Source: Flagellimonas pacifica (lineage in GTDB: Bacteria; Bacteroidota; Bacteroidia; Flavobacteriales; Flavobacteriaceae). From it: 64,000 nt of DNA. This document shows, one piece after another, positions 26,872 through 34,338 of this stretch. Every line of letters starts with the position of its first letter. Within the stretch, counting starts at the first letter, position 1. The position numbers and the translations under genes were made by a program. The notes beneath the pieces were generated by a model that saw nothing but the letters and a program-made list of their open reading frames with translations, ran no database searches and was not told the origin of the DNA. The DNA is taken from contig NZ_OBEH01000003.1 of NCBI RefSeq assembly GCF_900215465.1, positions 372,001 through 436,000 of the forward strand, read 5' to 3'.

Positions 26872-28644
26872 ATGGACGTAAAAATACCCCTGTTTTACAA
26901 ACACATTGTTCGGCATTACCATAAATTGGCACTTTTTCTTATTGTTCCACTTTTGTTTTGCAACGAAACAATTGCCCAGGATAGTAATCCCTATGTAAGT
27001 TACGATGTGCCTTTTCAGAATTTATTGAAGTTTAATCGCTTTCTGATCAATCCAACTTTTTCAGCTGTTCGCGAGGATAAATCCTATGTCAACCTTTTTC
27101 ATAGAAGTCAAGGTTCCAATTTGACAGATAATAACCAAAATTACTTTTTGAGTTATAGTGGGCGTATCAACGATCGCGTTGGTCTGGGGTTGAGCCTCTA
27201 TAATCAACAAGAGGGAGTTATTTCCAATCTTGGGGTTATGGCGAATTATTCACATGGAATTCAATTGGGAGCAAAAAGTAATCTTAGTTTTGGGGTTAAC
27301 ATCCCATACTATGTCAGTAGTTTTGATTCGGATAGAGCGGTTGCCTTAGAAGATGACCCATTGTTGAATGACGCAACCCAAAATTCTATAATATCCTTCC
27401 AACCCGGATTAAACCTGTCCGTAGGAAAATTTGATTTTGGTGTTTTCGCCCAAAACCTAATGGATTATAATATTAAATCTGGAAAATCTTTGACAGAGTT
27501 TAATGAGAAGACTTTTTCGGGGCACATCCAGTTTGCCCACGAGTTTAAAAATGGTGCTGGAATTTTTGAAGATGGGCGGTTATTACCTTTGGCCAGAGCT
27601 CGATTTGAAGGAAATGATGATCCCATATTTGGAGGAGGGTTGATTCTTGACTTGCCAAAATTGGGGTGGATTCAAGGTGGATACGACCAATTTTATGGTG
27701 CCTCTGCGGGTACAGGTTTCAATTTAAATAGAAGATTATCCTTTGGATATAATTTTGAGAAGAACCTGAATAAGAATTTTGTCGACTTGGGAGTTACCCA
27801 TGAGATTTCCATTGCTTTCTCCTTTGTGCCATCGCATTCACAAGGTGTATTGGCTTCCAATGAAGATGGCTCTACAAAAAAACCAATAGAAGGAACATTT
27901 GTTGCCGATATCAAAGACCATAAAAAGAAGAAAAAGAATAAACTGAATGCGGAAACTACCTTACGTCCTACAAACAAAGAGGATCTAGCCTTTTGGGAAG
28001 AGCAAGTAAGGATACTTAAAGAGCAACAGGACGACAACTACGCCATAATCAATGAATTGATTTTTAAGATGGATTCATTGGAACAAAATAGACAGCGCGA
28101 TTTAGAAAAACGTTTTGAAATGGTGATGCGCCTGGTAAAGCGTCAAACAGATGACAAAAGACCAGATATTGAAGAAAGTGCTCAAAAACTATATTTAGCA
28201 AAGAATTCTGATCTGGACTCTGTAGCTACCGCATTGGAAGTCAGTGCTCTTGCTGATAATGTAGCTGTAAAGTCTAAACTTAGGAAGGTGCCAAATACAA
28301 ATGGAGCATTTACCGGTGGTGCTTTTAAGCCCATTGAAAAATTCATAAATCTAGATGGTGTAGGCAAAGGACATTATATTGTTGCCAACGTGTTCAAAAA
28401 TGAACGGTACTTAAAAAGCTTCATGGCCGATTTAAAGAAAAAGGGGTTGAATGCGGAGTATTTTAAGAATCCTGATAATGGACTAAACTATGTATACCTG
28501 GCAAAGTATCAGCAAAATGAGGACGCATATGCTGCTTATCGTTCACAAATGAAAGGAGCATACAAAGATGAAATCTGGATTATGCATGTTGACAACCCGC
28601 GCTATTCAGGTTGGGCCGACACCAAGTTTCAGGATAATGAATAG
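26872..28644 (+). CDS. PorP/SprF family type IX secretion outer-membrane protein with SPOR-like C terminus
   Basis: 590 residues. A signal anchor (KLALFLIVPLLFCNETIAQ) leads into a PorP/SprF barrel (about 40-320; FLINPTFSAVREDKSYVNLFHRSQ and later FGGGLILDLPKLGWIQGGYDQFYG). It continues with a Lys-rich linker, a coiled coil (about 365-430) and a C-terminal SPOR-like fold (about 498-575; GHYIVANVFKNERYLKSFM). PorP/SprF proteins help type IX-secreted adhesins reach or stay on the surface; the SPOR-like end suggests peptidoglycan contact. Unusually, no giant adhesin gene precedes it. It is convergent with the PaiB-like gene, with no space between them. Confidence 0.85.
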   Translation: MDVKIPLFYKHIVRHYHKLALFLIVPLLFCNETIAQDSNPYVSYDVPFQNLLKFNRFLINPTFSAVREDKSYVNLFHRSQGSNLTDNNQNYFLSYSGRINDRVGLGLSLYNQQEGVISNLGVMANYSHGIQLGAKSNLSFGVNIPYYVSSFDSDRAVALEDDPLLNDATQNSIISFQPGLNLSVGKFDFGVFAQNLMDYNIKSGKSLTEFNEKTFSGHIQFAHEFKNGAGIFEDGRLLPLARARFEGNDDPIFGGGLILDLPKLGWIQGGYDQFYGASAGTGFNLNRRLSFGYNFEKNLNKNFVDLGVTHEISIAFSFVPSHSQGVLASNEDGSTKKPIEGTFVADIKDHKKKKKNKLNAETTLRPTNKEDLAFWEEQVRILKEQQDDNYAIINELIFKMDSLEQNRQRDLEKRFEMVMRLVKRQTDDKRPDIEESAQKLYLAKNSDLDSVATALEVSALADNVAVKSKLRKVPNTNGAFTGGAFKPIEKFINLDGVGKGHYIVANVFKNERYLKSFMADLKKKGLNAEYFKNPDNGLNYVYLAKYQQNEDAYAAYRSQMKGAYKDEIWIMHVDNPRYSGWADTKFQDNE

Positions 28645-29262
28645 TCATTCTTGAGCGTCAGGGTTGCTTATTTTTTTGGCAATTTCTTTACTTCCAGAAT
28701 CGGAACGCTCCATAAGTTCGGAAACAATTTTGGGATGGTCCTTTGGTCGGGTTTGCGAAAGTTTGTAAGCTGCTTGAATATCAGTAATCTCAATTTTAAA
28801 CCCTACAATGCCCTTAACTTGTCTTAAAGTTTTGGGTGACATATCATGAAGAGATCCCGGATTTTTGGAATCCTTTTCATACTTGTCTACCAATCTATAT
28901 AAAGATGCCATGGTTTCTTCCTCATTCAAAACCTTTAGTTTGCCATAAACATGTACGGCAATGTAATCCCAGGTGGGTACCTCTTCTTCTTCGTACCATG
29001 ATGATGAAATATAAGCATGGGGACCATTAAAAATGCATAAGACCTCGTTGGCTTCTTCAAAAGTCTTCCATTGTGGATTGGCCTTGGAGATATGTCCTTC
29101 AAGAGTATCCTTTCCCTGACCGTCAGTTTCCAGTTCCAGCGGAATATGGGCTGCCCATGGCTTGCCATCAACCTGATTGACCAAGATACCAAAGCTGTTC
29201 TCTTTGATAAAGGTTTTTACTTCGTCAATATTTTCGTTTTGGTAATAATGAGGTATGTACAA
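28645..29262 (-). CDS. FMN-binding split-barrel protein, PaiB family
   Basis: 205 residues. The sequence MYIPHYYQNENIDEVKTFI at the start and GHISKANPQW, AYISSSWYEEEEVPTWDYIAVHVYG and KGIVGFKIEITDIQAAYKLSQ are typical of the PaiB family, described as FMN-binding negative regulators in Bacillus. The start codon is TTG at 29262: no ATG exists between the upstream in-frame stop and this position, and the encoded N terminus matches the family. It begins 2 bases after the DUF3179 gene stop, so translation is probably coupled. A flavin-linked enzymatic role is as likely as a regulatory one. Confidence 0.87.
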   Translation of the reverse strand: MYIPHYYQNENIDEVKTFIKENSFGILVNQVDGKPWAAHIPLELETDGQGKDTLEGHISKANPQWKTFEEANEVLCIFNGPHAYISSSWYEEEEVPTWDYIAVHVYGKLKVLNEEETMASLYRLVDKYEKDSKNPGSLHDMSPKTLRQVKGIVGFKIEITDIQAAYKLSQTRPKDHPKIVSELMERSDSGSKEIAKKISNPDAQE

Positions 29263-29264
29263 TG

Positions 29265-30026
29265 CTAAAAAGATTCAGTTACTATATTTTTTACAATATC
29301 AGATACGTCATCGTACCTTTTCCATGTTTTGGGACGTTCGTAGTCCAAGCCAGATTTCATGACTTTTGCATTGGGATAGTTCTCTTTAATATGTTCCCAG
29401 GTAGTATCCTCCCAATAAATGTCCTCCAGTTTTTGCAGTTTTACATTTTTCAGTGATCCTGATACTGCCTTATCGACCAAGGGCCACCAAAGACTTTTAG
29501 TTTCTCTATCCCACAAGACAAAACCATCCAATCCATTCCACACCTTGGGGTCAAAATAGGTATATCCACTTAAGGCAAAGGTAAATACCTTATCGGCATA
29601 AGTTCTTTTATAAACTGCACCTAAATCTGCCAAAATACAATAAGCAGCAAAGATGGGTTCACCAGCCAACATATCATTGACCACTTCATGTCGTGTTAGG
29701 TCTGTAACCGAATAGGCTTTGATGTCATCCCCTTTTTTCGCCAATAAAAAACGACTTTCCGAAGTCCAGTGGCTATCAGCTTCTTGAACAGATTGAAACT
29801 CTGGCTTTAAAAGAGCCGGGAATCGCTCACGACCAATTCCGTAATGAAACTGACCAGGTTTAAGATCAAGGTTGTCTATTATAAAATGTTGACTTGCTTT
29901 TTCTCCACCATAAAGCATTTTGGTGCCATCTTTTTCAAAGAATTTGCCATTTTCCAGGGCACTGGGTCTTTGGGAAAATCCCAAGAAACAACAAAGCATA
30001 ATTAGAAGAGATAGGTAGGCTTTCAT
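29265..30026 (-). CDS. DUF3179 family exported protein
   Basis: About 253 residues from ATG 30026, giving a clean signal peptide (MKAYLSLLIMLCCFLGFSQ); ATG 30062 would add twelve residues. The DUF3179 core is visible: MLAGEPIFAAYCILADLGAVYKR, then FALSGYTYFDPKVWNGLDGF and VLWDRETKSLWWPL. Members of this family are exported or membrane proteins with no known activity; the conserved Tyr-Cys pair suggests a redox or metal role. It is co-transcribed with the PaiB-like gene downstream. Confidence 0.8.
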   Translation of the reverse strand: MKAYLSLLIMLCCFLGFSQRPSALENGKFFEKDGTKMLYGGEKASQHFIIDNLDLKPGQFHYGIGRERFPALLKPEFQSVQEADSHWTSESRFLLAKKGDDIKAYSVTDLTRHEVVNDMLAGEPIFAAYCILADLGAVYKRTYADKVFTFALSGYTYFDPKVWNGLDGFVLWDRETKSLWWPLVDKAVSGSLKNVKLQKLEDIYWEDTTWEHIKENYPNAKVMKSGLDYERPKTWKRYDDVSDIVKNIVTESF

Positions 30027-30090
30027 CTTTTTGTTTAAAGGTAAACAGTTTTGAGGTTTCATTGAGTTATTGGAAAGAAATTGTGTGAAA

Positions 30091-30118
30091 AGAAAAAGCG
30101 GGAATTACAACCCCGCTT
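30091..30118 (-). terminator. Rho-independent terminator for the DUF4382 gene
   Basis: On the minus strand AAGCGGG (30118-30112) pairs with CCCGCTT (30102-30096) and is followed by TTTCTTTTC. It lies 34 bases after the DUF4382 stop. Confidence 0.8.
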
Positions 30119-30151
30119 ATCTTTTTGAAAACCTTATGTTGGCTTTATTTT

Positions 30152-31057
30152 TTATTCTACCACTTCTTTTTCAAGTTGAAAATCTTGAACAGTTTTATTG
30201 GCGGCGGTAATTTGAACCTCCAGAGTATCATTTTTTACATACCCTTCCAATTCGGCAAAAACTTTATAGGTGCCTGCTTCCAGACCCATGATCGTATAGT
30301 TGCCATCGGCATCGCTAAATCCTGAGGTGTTCAAAGTATCGGCTGCCAACACTGAAATCTGCACTCCTTCTAAGGCCATTTGTATTTCATCTTCCAGTGA
30401 GTTGACATTTCCAGTTAAACTCCCCGCAGTGGAAAGATTACTTACTTTAATTACCGGCTTAAAATTAAAACCGTGAATACCATCAACTGTTTTGATGTTG
30501 CCCTTGGGAACAAAAGAACGACTTACATCAAAATCCAGTAGAAGGTCTGCGGATAATCCTCCGGCCACGGTAATTCCTGGTTTTATGAAAACTTTTATAC
30601 CAGTTTGTTGACCACTGGGTACTGTTAAATCAAAAGTCCGTCCATCTGCTAAAACAACATTGACGCCCTTTACATATATCCTAATAAGATCATAGGTGCC
30701 AACAGGGACGTCAAGATTAGCCAATTGTTCCGTTACACCATTGGTAAGCTTCAAAAGGTTCACATCCATTTCTTCCTCCATTAGAACGATGAAAGGAGAA
30801 TTACCATCAGAACCCATATCATCTTCGGAAGAATCGTCCTCGGCATTTTCATCCATATCATCATCAACTTTTCTTGCTTCCACTTTAAATACGGTAACAT
30901 TTGCTTCCGCTACCATGTCAAATGGAAAAGGTGCATCAGTAAGTTGAACGGTAAGTTTACCTGTTGTTGAATCGAAACCTGAATTGTTGTCTTCAGAACA
31001 ATTTAGAAACGTAAGTGTCGTGGCCAGAATAAAGCCAAAAAAGAATTTAATTTTCAT
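30152..31057 (-). CDS. DUF4382 lipoprotein with carboxypeptidase-like C-terminal domain
   Basis: 301 residues. A lipoprotein signal (LATTLTFLNC) is followed by a DUF4382 domain (about 33-205; GKLTVQLTDAPFPFDMVAEA and TFDLTVPSGQQTGIKVFI). A strongly acidic insert (DDDMDENAEDDSSEDDMGSD, about 63-82) may bind cations or hold an extended loop. The last 90 residues are a CarboxypepD_reg/CNA-B-like beta domain (GFSDADGNYTIMGLEAGTYKVFAELEGY, about 246-273). It is probably a surface lipoprotein. The gene is monocistronic, with its own terminator and a perfect hairpin in the leader just before the start codon. Confidence 0.82.
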   Translation of the reverse strand: MKIKFFFGFILATTLTFLNCSEDNNSGFDSTTGKLTVQLTDAPFPFDMVAEANVTVFKVEARKVDDDMDENAEDDSSEDDMGSDGNSPFIVLMEEEMDVNLLKLTNGVTEQLANLDVPVGTYDLIRIYVKGVNVVLADGRTFDLTVPSGQQTGIKVFIKPGITVAGGLSADLLLDFDVSRSFVPKGNIKTVDGIHGFNFKPVIKVSNLSTAGSLTGNVNSLEDEIQMALEGVQISVLAADTLNTSGFSDADGNYTIMGLEAGTYKVFAELEGYVKNDTLEVQITAANKTVQDFQLEKEVVE

Positions 31058-31069
31058 AGTTGAGGATTT

Positions 31070-31091
31070 TAAGAGGTTGTAACACCTCTTA
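31070..31091 (-). promoter_or_regulatory. Perfect hairpin in the DUF4382 mRNA leader
   Basis: TAAGAGGT (31070-31077), six-base loop, ACCTCTTA (31084-31091). It lies 13-34 bases upstream of the ATG at 31057, where an RNA hairpin could mask the initiation region, or the DNA dyad could be an operator. Confidence 0.4.
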
Positions 31092-31204
31092 TGTTAATGT
31101 TTAGTGTTCTCCAAATATGCGAACATCAGATCATTTAGTGGCCTAATTATGAAAATTTTCGATGAAACACACTGATTTGTAGGCTTTTACTGTCAGTTTG
31201 TTAA

Positions 31205-32203
31205 CTAATTATGATTAGATTTTTTATAATGCTCCTGAATCAAATCTCTTCCAAAATCACCATTAAAATCACGCCAAACAGAATGGATATGGTTAGCGTT
31301 GTTTTGAGTATTGTCAAATTCAATCAAAAAGGTTTTGCCTTGAATGCGATAATAATGGGGCTGTCTCGAAGAAGTAGCACCAGCCCAACCAAAATAGATA
31401 TTGTTAGGTTGTTCTTTCTTTACATCTTCAATTCGTTTTTTTGCCAAATCCTCTGGCATGGCCGAAATATATTCATAAATCAGCTTCCAAAGTAATTTTT
31501 GCTGTTGTTGGTCAAGGGCTTCTGCATTTATACCAGCTGTTTCCAATGGTTCTGCTTTAGACTCAACAAATGTTACGATTTCCCTAAAGTTAGTTTTACG
31601 AAAAATGGCCTCATTTTTTTGATTGGAATCCAAAGAATTTATTAGTTCCAGACCTAAATCGTCTTCTAGTGCCAAGACACGTTGCCCTTTTCTTTTTCCA
31701 TGCAAAATAGTGGCTGGTGAAGCACCCATAAACCTCGGTGCAAAAGAAACATGGTTTCCAATAGAGGTGAAATTTAAGGAAAGATGATGACCTTCAAAGG
31801 ACCAGCCCCAAATAGCGTCGGTTTTAGGGTTGCCATAGAAAGCAATATAATACTTTTCAGAATCCCTCATATTCGCATTTCCTTCCAATTCAAGGAGTAT
31901 GTTTTCCAGATCAATGATCTTCATTGCCTTTTGATAGCCAGATTGGCTTAGATGGCTTTTAAGCATGATGTGGAAGAAATCTTTTTGGGATGGGCTCAGT
32001 TCCATCAGTTGAATGCCTCTCTTTTCCAGCATTGAAGCTGGGAAAAAATGCCAGGACTCTCGGGAATCATCTGTAAATTGAAACAAAGCCTTATCCAGTT
32101 GTGTCTGATGTAAAGAATTTAGGAAATTGGATACAGGGCTTTGCGTAAAACCTATGAAACCAATCCATCCCATGATTAAGGTTAAACACAAAGTTGCTTT
32201 CAT
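31205..32203 (-). CDS. DUF3500 family exported protein
   Basis: 332 residues with a signal peptide (MKATLCLTLIMGWIGFIGFTQ). The body matches DUF3500: WHFFPASMLEKRGIQLMELSPSQ, YYIAFYGNPKTDAIWGWSFEGHHLSLNF, and near the C terminus YFGWAGATSSRQPHYYRIQG with FLIEFDNTQNNANHIHSVWRD. The conserved His, Trp and Asn residues suggest an enzyme active site, but none is characterised to my knowledge. It lies between the DUF4382 gene and a hypothetical exported protein, all on the minus strand; spacing of 117-147 bases and a terminator suggest separate transcripts. Confidence 0.83.
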   Translation of the reverse strand: MKATLCLTLIMGWIGFIGFTQSPVSNFLNSLHQTQLDKALFQFTDDSRESWHFFPASMLEKRGIQLMELSPSQKDFFHIMLKSHLSQSGYQKAMKIIDLENILLELEGNANMRDSEKYYIAFYGNPKTDAIWGWSFEGHHLSLNFTSIGNHVSFAPRFMGASPATILHGKRKGQRVLALEDDLGLELINSLDSNQKNEAIFRKTNFREIVTFVESKAEPLETAGINAEALDQQQQKLLWKLIYEYISAMPEDLAKKRIEDVKKEQPNNIYFGWAGATSSRQPHYYRIQGKTFLIEFDNTQNNANHIHSVWRDFNGDFGRDLIQEHYKKSNHN

Positions 32204-32272
32204 GAGATTGCTTTTTAGTAAAGATACTTTAAATGTTGGGGATTGATTTTATCACTTTTTTGGCTTGGGAAT

Positions 32273-32305
32273 AAAAAAAGTGAGGGCATCCAATACCCTC
32301 ACTTT
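32273..32305 (-). terminator. Rho-independent terminator
   Basis: On the minus strand AAAGTGAGGG (32305-32296) pairs with CCCTCACTTT (32286-32277), followed by a T-tract. It ends the transcript of the gene at 32321-33109. Confidence 0.85.
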
Positions 32306-32320
32306 GATTTAACAAAATCG

Positions 32321-33109
32321 TTATTGTCTTGAAGCGGATTGAATGGAACCATCACTTCCACTAAGATCAGGTCTAAATGCCCATAATTCTTGAACATCTC
32401 CATTGGTTGTTTCCCCGAATTGTTTTAAAAAATCCATGAATGTTCCTTCGCCATGTACTTCTTCATACCATTGCGGGAATTTATCTTCTTCGGACATCCA
32501 TGAGCTACTATCAAAAAAATTAACCCAAGCCATATCCTGTCCATCTGCATTGCTAAGTTCATTGAAGTAGACCCCCCATTGCTCATCTGGGTCTTTTGTT
32601 TTGAACACTTTAGTGACTTTGTCCAATACACCATTAAATTCACGCCCTTTAAATCTTTTAATGTCTAGCATGAAGACTGCTAGATTTTTTAGCTTGAAAT
32701 CTTTTGTGAAATTGGAATGTTTTGTGTCAAACTTCCAATAGGTGACTGGGGACTCAGCAAGTGCATGGGCAGCAACATTGGCGTTCCAGTCATCATTGTG
32801 TCCATTCTCATTTTGAGGAGCATTGTCCATGGCACTCCATGGTATGGGTCCCATACTCCAGATGTACTTTCCAAAGTTTTTGCCGCTCATTACAAAAAAC
32901 ACATTGGCTTGATATGCTCCCTCTGAATGAAACTTTTTGTTGTGGGCTGCTAGTCCAGCCTCAAATTCAGCTATTTTTTCAGGATGCGCAGTAAGCATTA
33001 GATTGGTAAATACACCATAATCTTGACCTTCTTGAGCTTGGAGCAAAAAAGGAACAAGCAAAAGAGCGAATAATAGTTTTTTCGTTTTTTTTGAATTAGT
33101 TGTTTTCAT
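32321..33109 (-). CDS. Exported protein of unknown function
   Basis: 262 residues with a Lys-rich signal peptide (MKTTNSKKTKKLLFALLLVPFLLQAQ). The mature protein has two similar-looking halves rich in aromatic residues: one with FTNLMLTAHPEKIAEFEAGL and NVFFVMSGKNFGKYIWSMGP, the other with LAVFMLDIKRFKGREFNGVL and GVYFNELSNADGQDMAWVNFF. The pattern of strand, helix, then short strand is reminiscent of tandem ferredoxin-like (dimeric alpha-beta barrel) domains, but I do not recognise a named family. It is monocistronic with a strong terminator and a long AT-rich upstream region holding a perfect inverted repeat. Confidence 0.7.
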   Translation of the reverse strand: MKTTNSKKTKKLLFALLLVPFLLQAQEGQDYGVFTNLMLTAHPEKIAEFEAGLAAHNKKFHSEGAYQANVFFVMSGKNFGKYIWSMGPIPWSAMDNAPQNENGHNDDWNANVAAHALAESPVTYWKFDTKHSNFTKDFKLKNLAVFMLDIKRFKGREFNGVLDKVTKVFKTKDPDEQWGVYFNELSNADGQDMAWVNFFDSSSWMSEEDKFPQWYEEVHGEGTFMDFLKQFGETTNGDVQELWAFRPDLSGSDGSIQSASRQ

Positions 33110-33304
33110 AAAATTTATAATTAAGGGTTGATATAAAATGAATTAGCTTTTATCATTGCCAATAGACAACTCGCTTAATATCGAACAGCATGAATCAAAC
33201 TACAACTGTGCAAGTAAAGTACTTTTATATGGGGAACAAACTAGGAAGGTGGGATAGGGAAATGTTAAAATCCTAGTTATCTAATATAATAAAAAACTGG
33301 TAAT

Positions 33305-33334
33305 CAACTAATTAAAAATTAAGTTAATTAGTTG
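33305..33334. repeat. Perfect 11-bp inverted repeat
   Basis: CAACTAATTAA (33305-33315) and TTAATTAGTTG (33324-33334), separated by 8 bases. It lies about 200 bases upstream of the start at 33109. It has no T-tract and contains few G/C, so a protein-binding dyad is likelier than a terminator. Confidence 0.6.
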
Positions 33335-33424
33335 AAAGCTAAAATTTATATAAAGTTTCCTACAAAGAGTAGCGTACTTTATGATAAACTGGCTCAACTG
33401 TCTGGAAGTTTTCAATCTGTATTG

Positions 33425-33463
33425 AAAAAATCCCAAAGCCGAAAAAAATCGAACTTTGGGATT
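33425..33463 (-). terminator. Rho-independent terminator of the TonB/DUF4249 operon
   Basis: On the minus strand AATCCCAAAG (33463-33454) pairs with CTTTGGGATT (33438-33429), followed by TTTT. It lies 26 bases after the DUF4249 stop. Confidence 0.8.
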
Positions 33464-33488
33464 AGCAACCTACAACCTAAAACAAAAA

Positions 33489-34334
33489 CTATTCGAACGT
33501 AAAACTTCTTTCTACTTTTTCCGAAACCCTAAAATATCCGTAGGGCGTATTATCTGGATTATCTGTGTTTATACAATTTCCTACCAAAGCAACAGGTGTG
33601 GCACTGAAGGCATCACCAGCGCTTTCAAATTGTTCAACTAAAAGCCGCAAATAGTTATGATAATCTTCTGAAATTCCTAACAATGCTATATCTACCGTGT
33701 CACCGGGTTCAAATTCTTTGATATTCTCCCCTTCATCCTCAATTTTTTCGTAATAAAAGGTTACCTCATTCCCGTCTACAAATTCATCTTTGACGTAAAA
33801 AAGCTCTGGTAATTGGTCATTACGACTTTGAAAACGTAAGAAGTAATAATTCTCAATATCCGCGGGATCTTCGAACGAAACGTTCACTTCAAGTGCCTCA
33901 TCGTCCTCACCATCTTCTTTGGATTGGGTAATGGAAGAAAAATCACTTACAGCAAACATGGTTTCCGTGGCAGTATATCTTTCTCCTTCATACAAAACCT
34001 CCAAAGTGTACGAGTTTCCTATAACCGGAACAAAAGAATTTGTGGTGTAACTACCGTCGTTCTGATCTGTAAAAGTGAATACCGTTCTACTGTTATTATT
34101 GGTAACCTGAACAGTTGCCCCGGTAACAGCTGAATTACGTTGGCTATCAAAGTATGGCGTGGAAGTGCTCAAAAGAATGGTCTGTTGGTTTCCGGCCGTT
34201 CCTTTCTCCCAATCCAATGATGCTTCAATGGTCAATCTGATTGGTCCTTCGGGAACTTCAACTTCAATAACATCTGTACAGGATATTACTCCTAGTACTA
34301 AAGTGCTTAATAAGATCTTATATAAAAATTTCAT
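33489..34334 (-). CDS. DUF4249 family lipoprotein
   Basis: 281 residues with a lipobox ending LVLGVISC. Ig-like strands follow (IRLTIEASLDWEKG; VTGATVQVTNNNSRTVFTFTDQNDGSYT), then YYFLRFQSRNDQLPELFYV, which is characteristic of DUF4249 proteins. It starts 4 bases after the stop of the TonB receptor and is the second gene of that operon, followed by a terminator. The gene order matches the locus at 1-3266, but this copy is about 110 residues shorter and no MG2-like third gene follows. Confidence 0.85.
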   Translation of the reverse strand: MKFLYKILLSTLVLGVISCTDVIEVEVPEGPIRLTIEASLDWEKGTAGNQQTILLSTSTPYFDSQRNSAVTGATVQVTNNNSRTVFTFTDQNDGSYTTNSFVPVIGNSYTLEVLYEGERYTATETMFAVSDFSSITQSKEDGEDDEALEVNVSFEDPADIENYYFLRFQSRNDQLPELFYVKDEFVDGNEVTFYYEKIEDEGENIKEFEPGDTVDIALLGISEDYHNYLRLLVEQFESAGDAFSATPVALVGNCINTDNPDNTPYGYFRVSEKVERSFTFE

Positions 34335-34338
34335 TACG

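Larger units (their letters stand above)
33110..33488. other. 379-base intergenic region between two minus-strand genes
   Basis: It holds the terminator of the DUF4249 gene (33425-33463), a perfect 11-bp inverted repeat (33305-33334) and otherwise AT-rich DNA. A 28-codon ORF (33190-33276, plus strand) has no supporting signal and is not called. No tRNA or recognised RNA motif is seen. Confidence 0.5.

Noticed and set aside
26872..28644. Possible complete type IX secretion locus
   Set aside because: Only one PorP/SprF-type gene is present; no secretion-core genes or CTD-bearing adhesin are seen in the window.
33190..33276. 28-codon ORF in the 379-base gap
   Set aside because: No promoter, no family, and length within chance expectation for AT-rich DNA.
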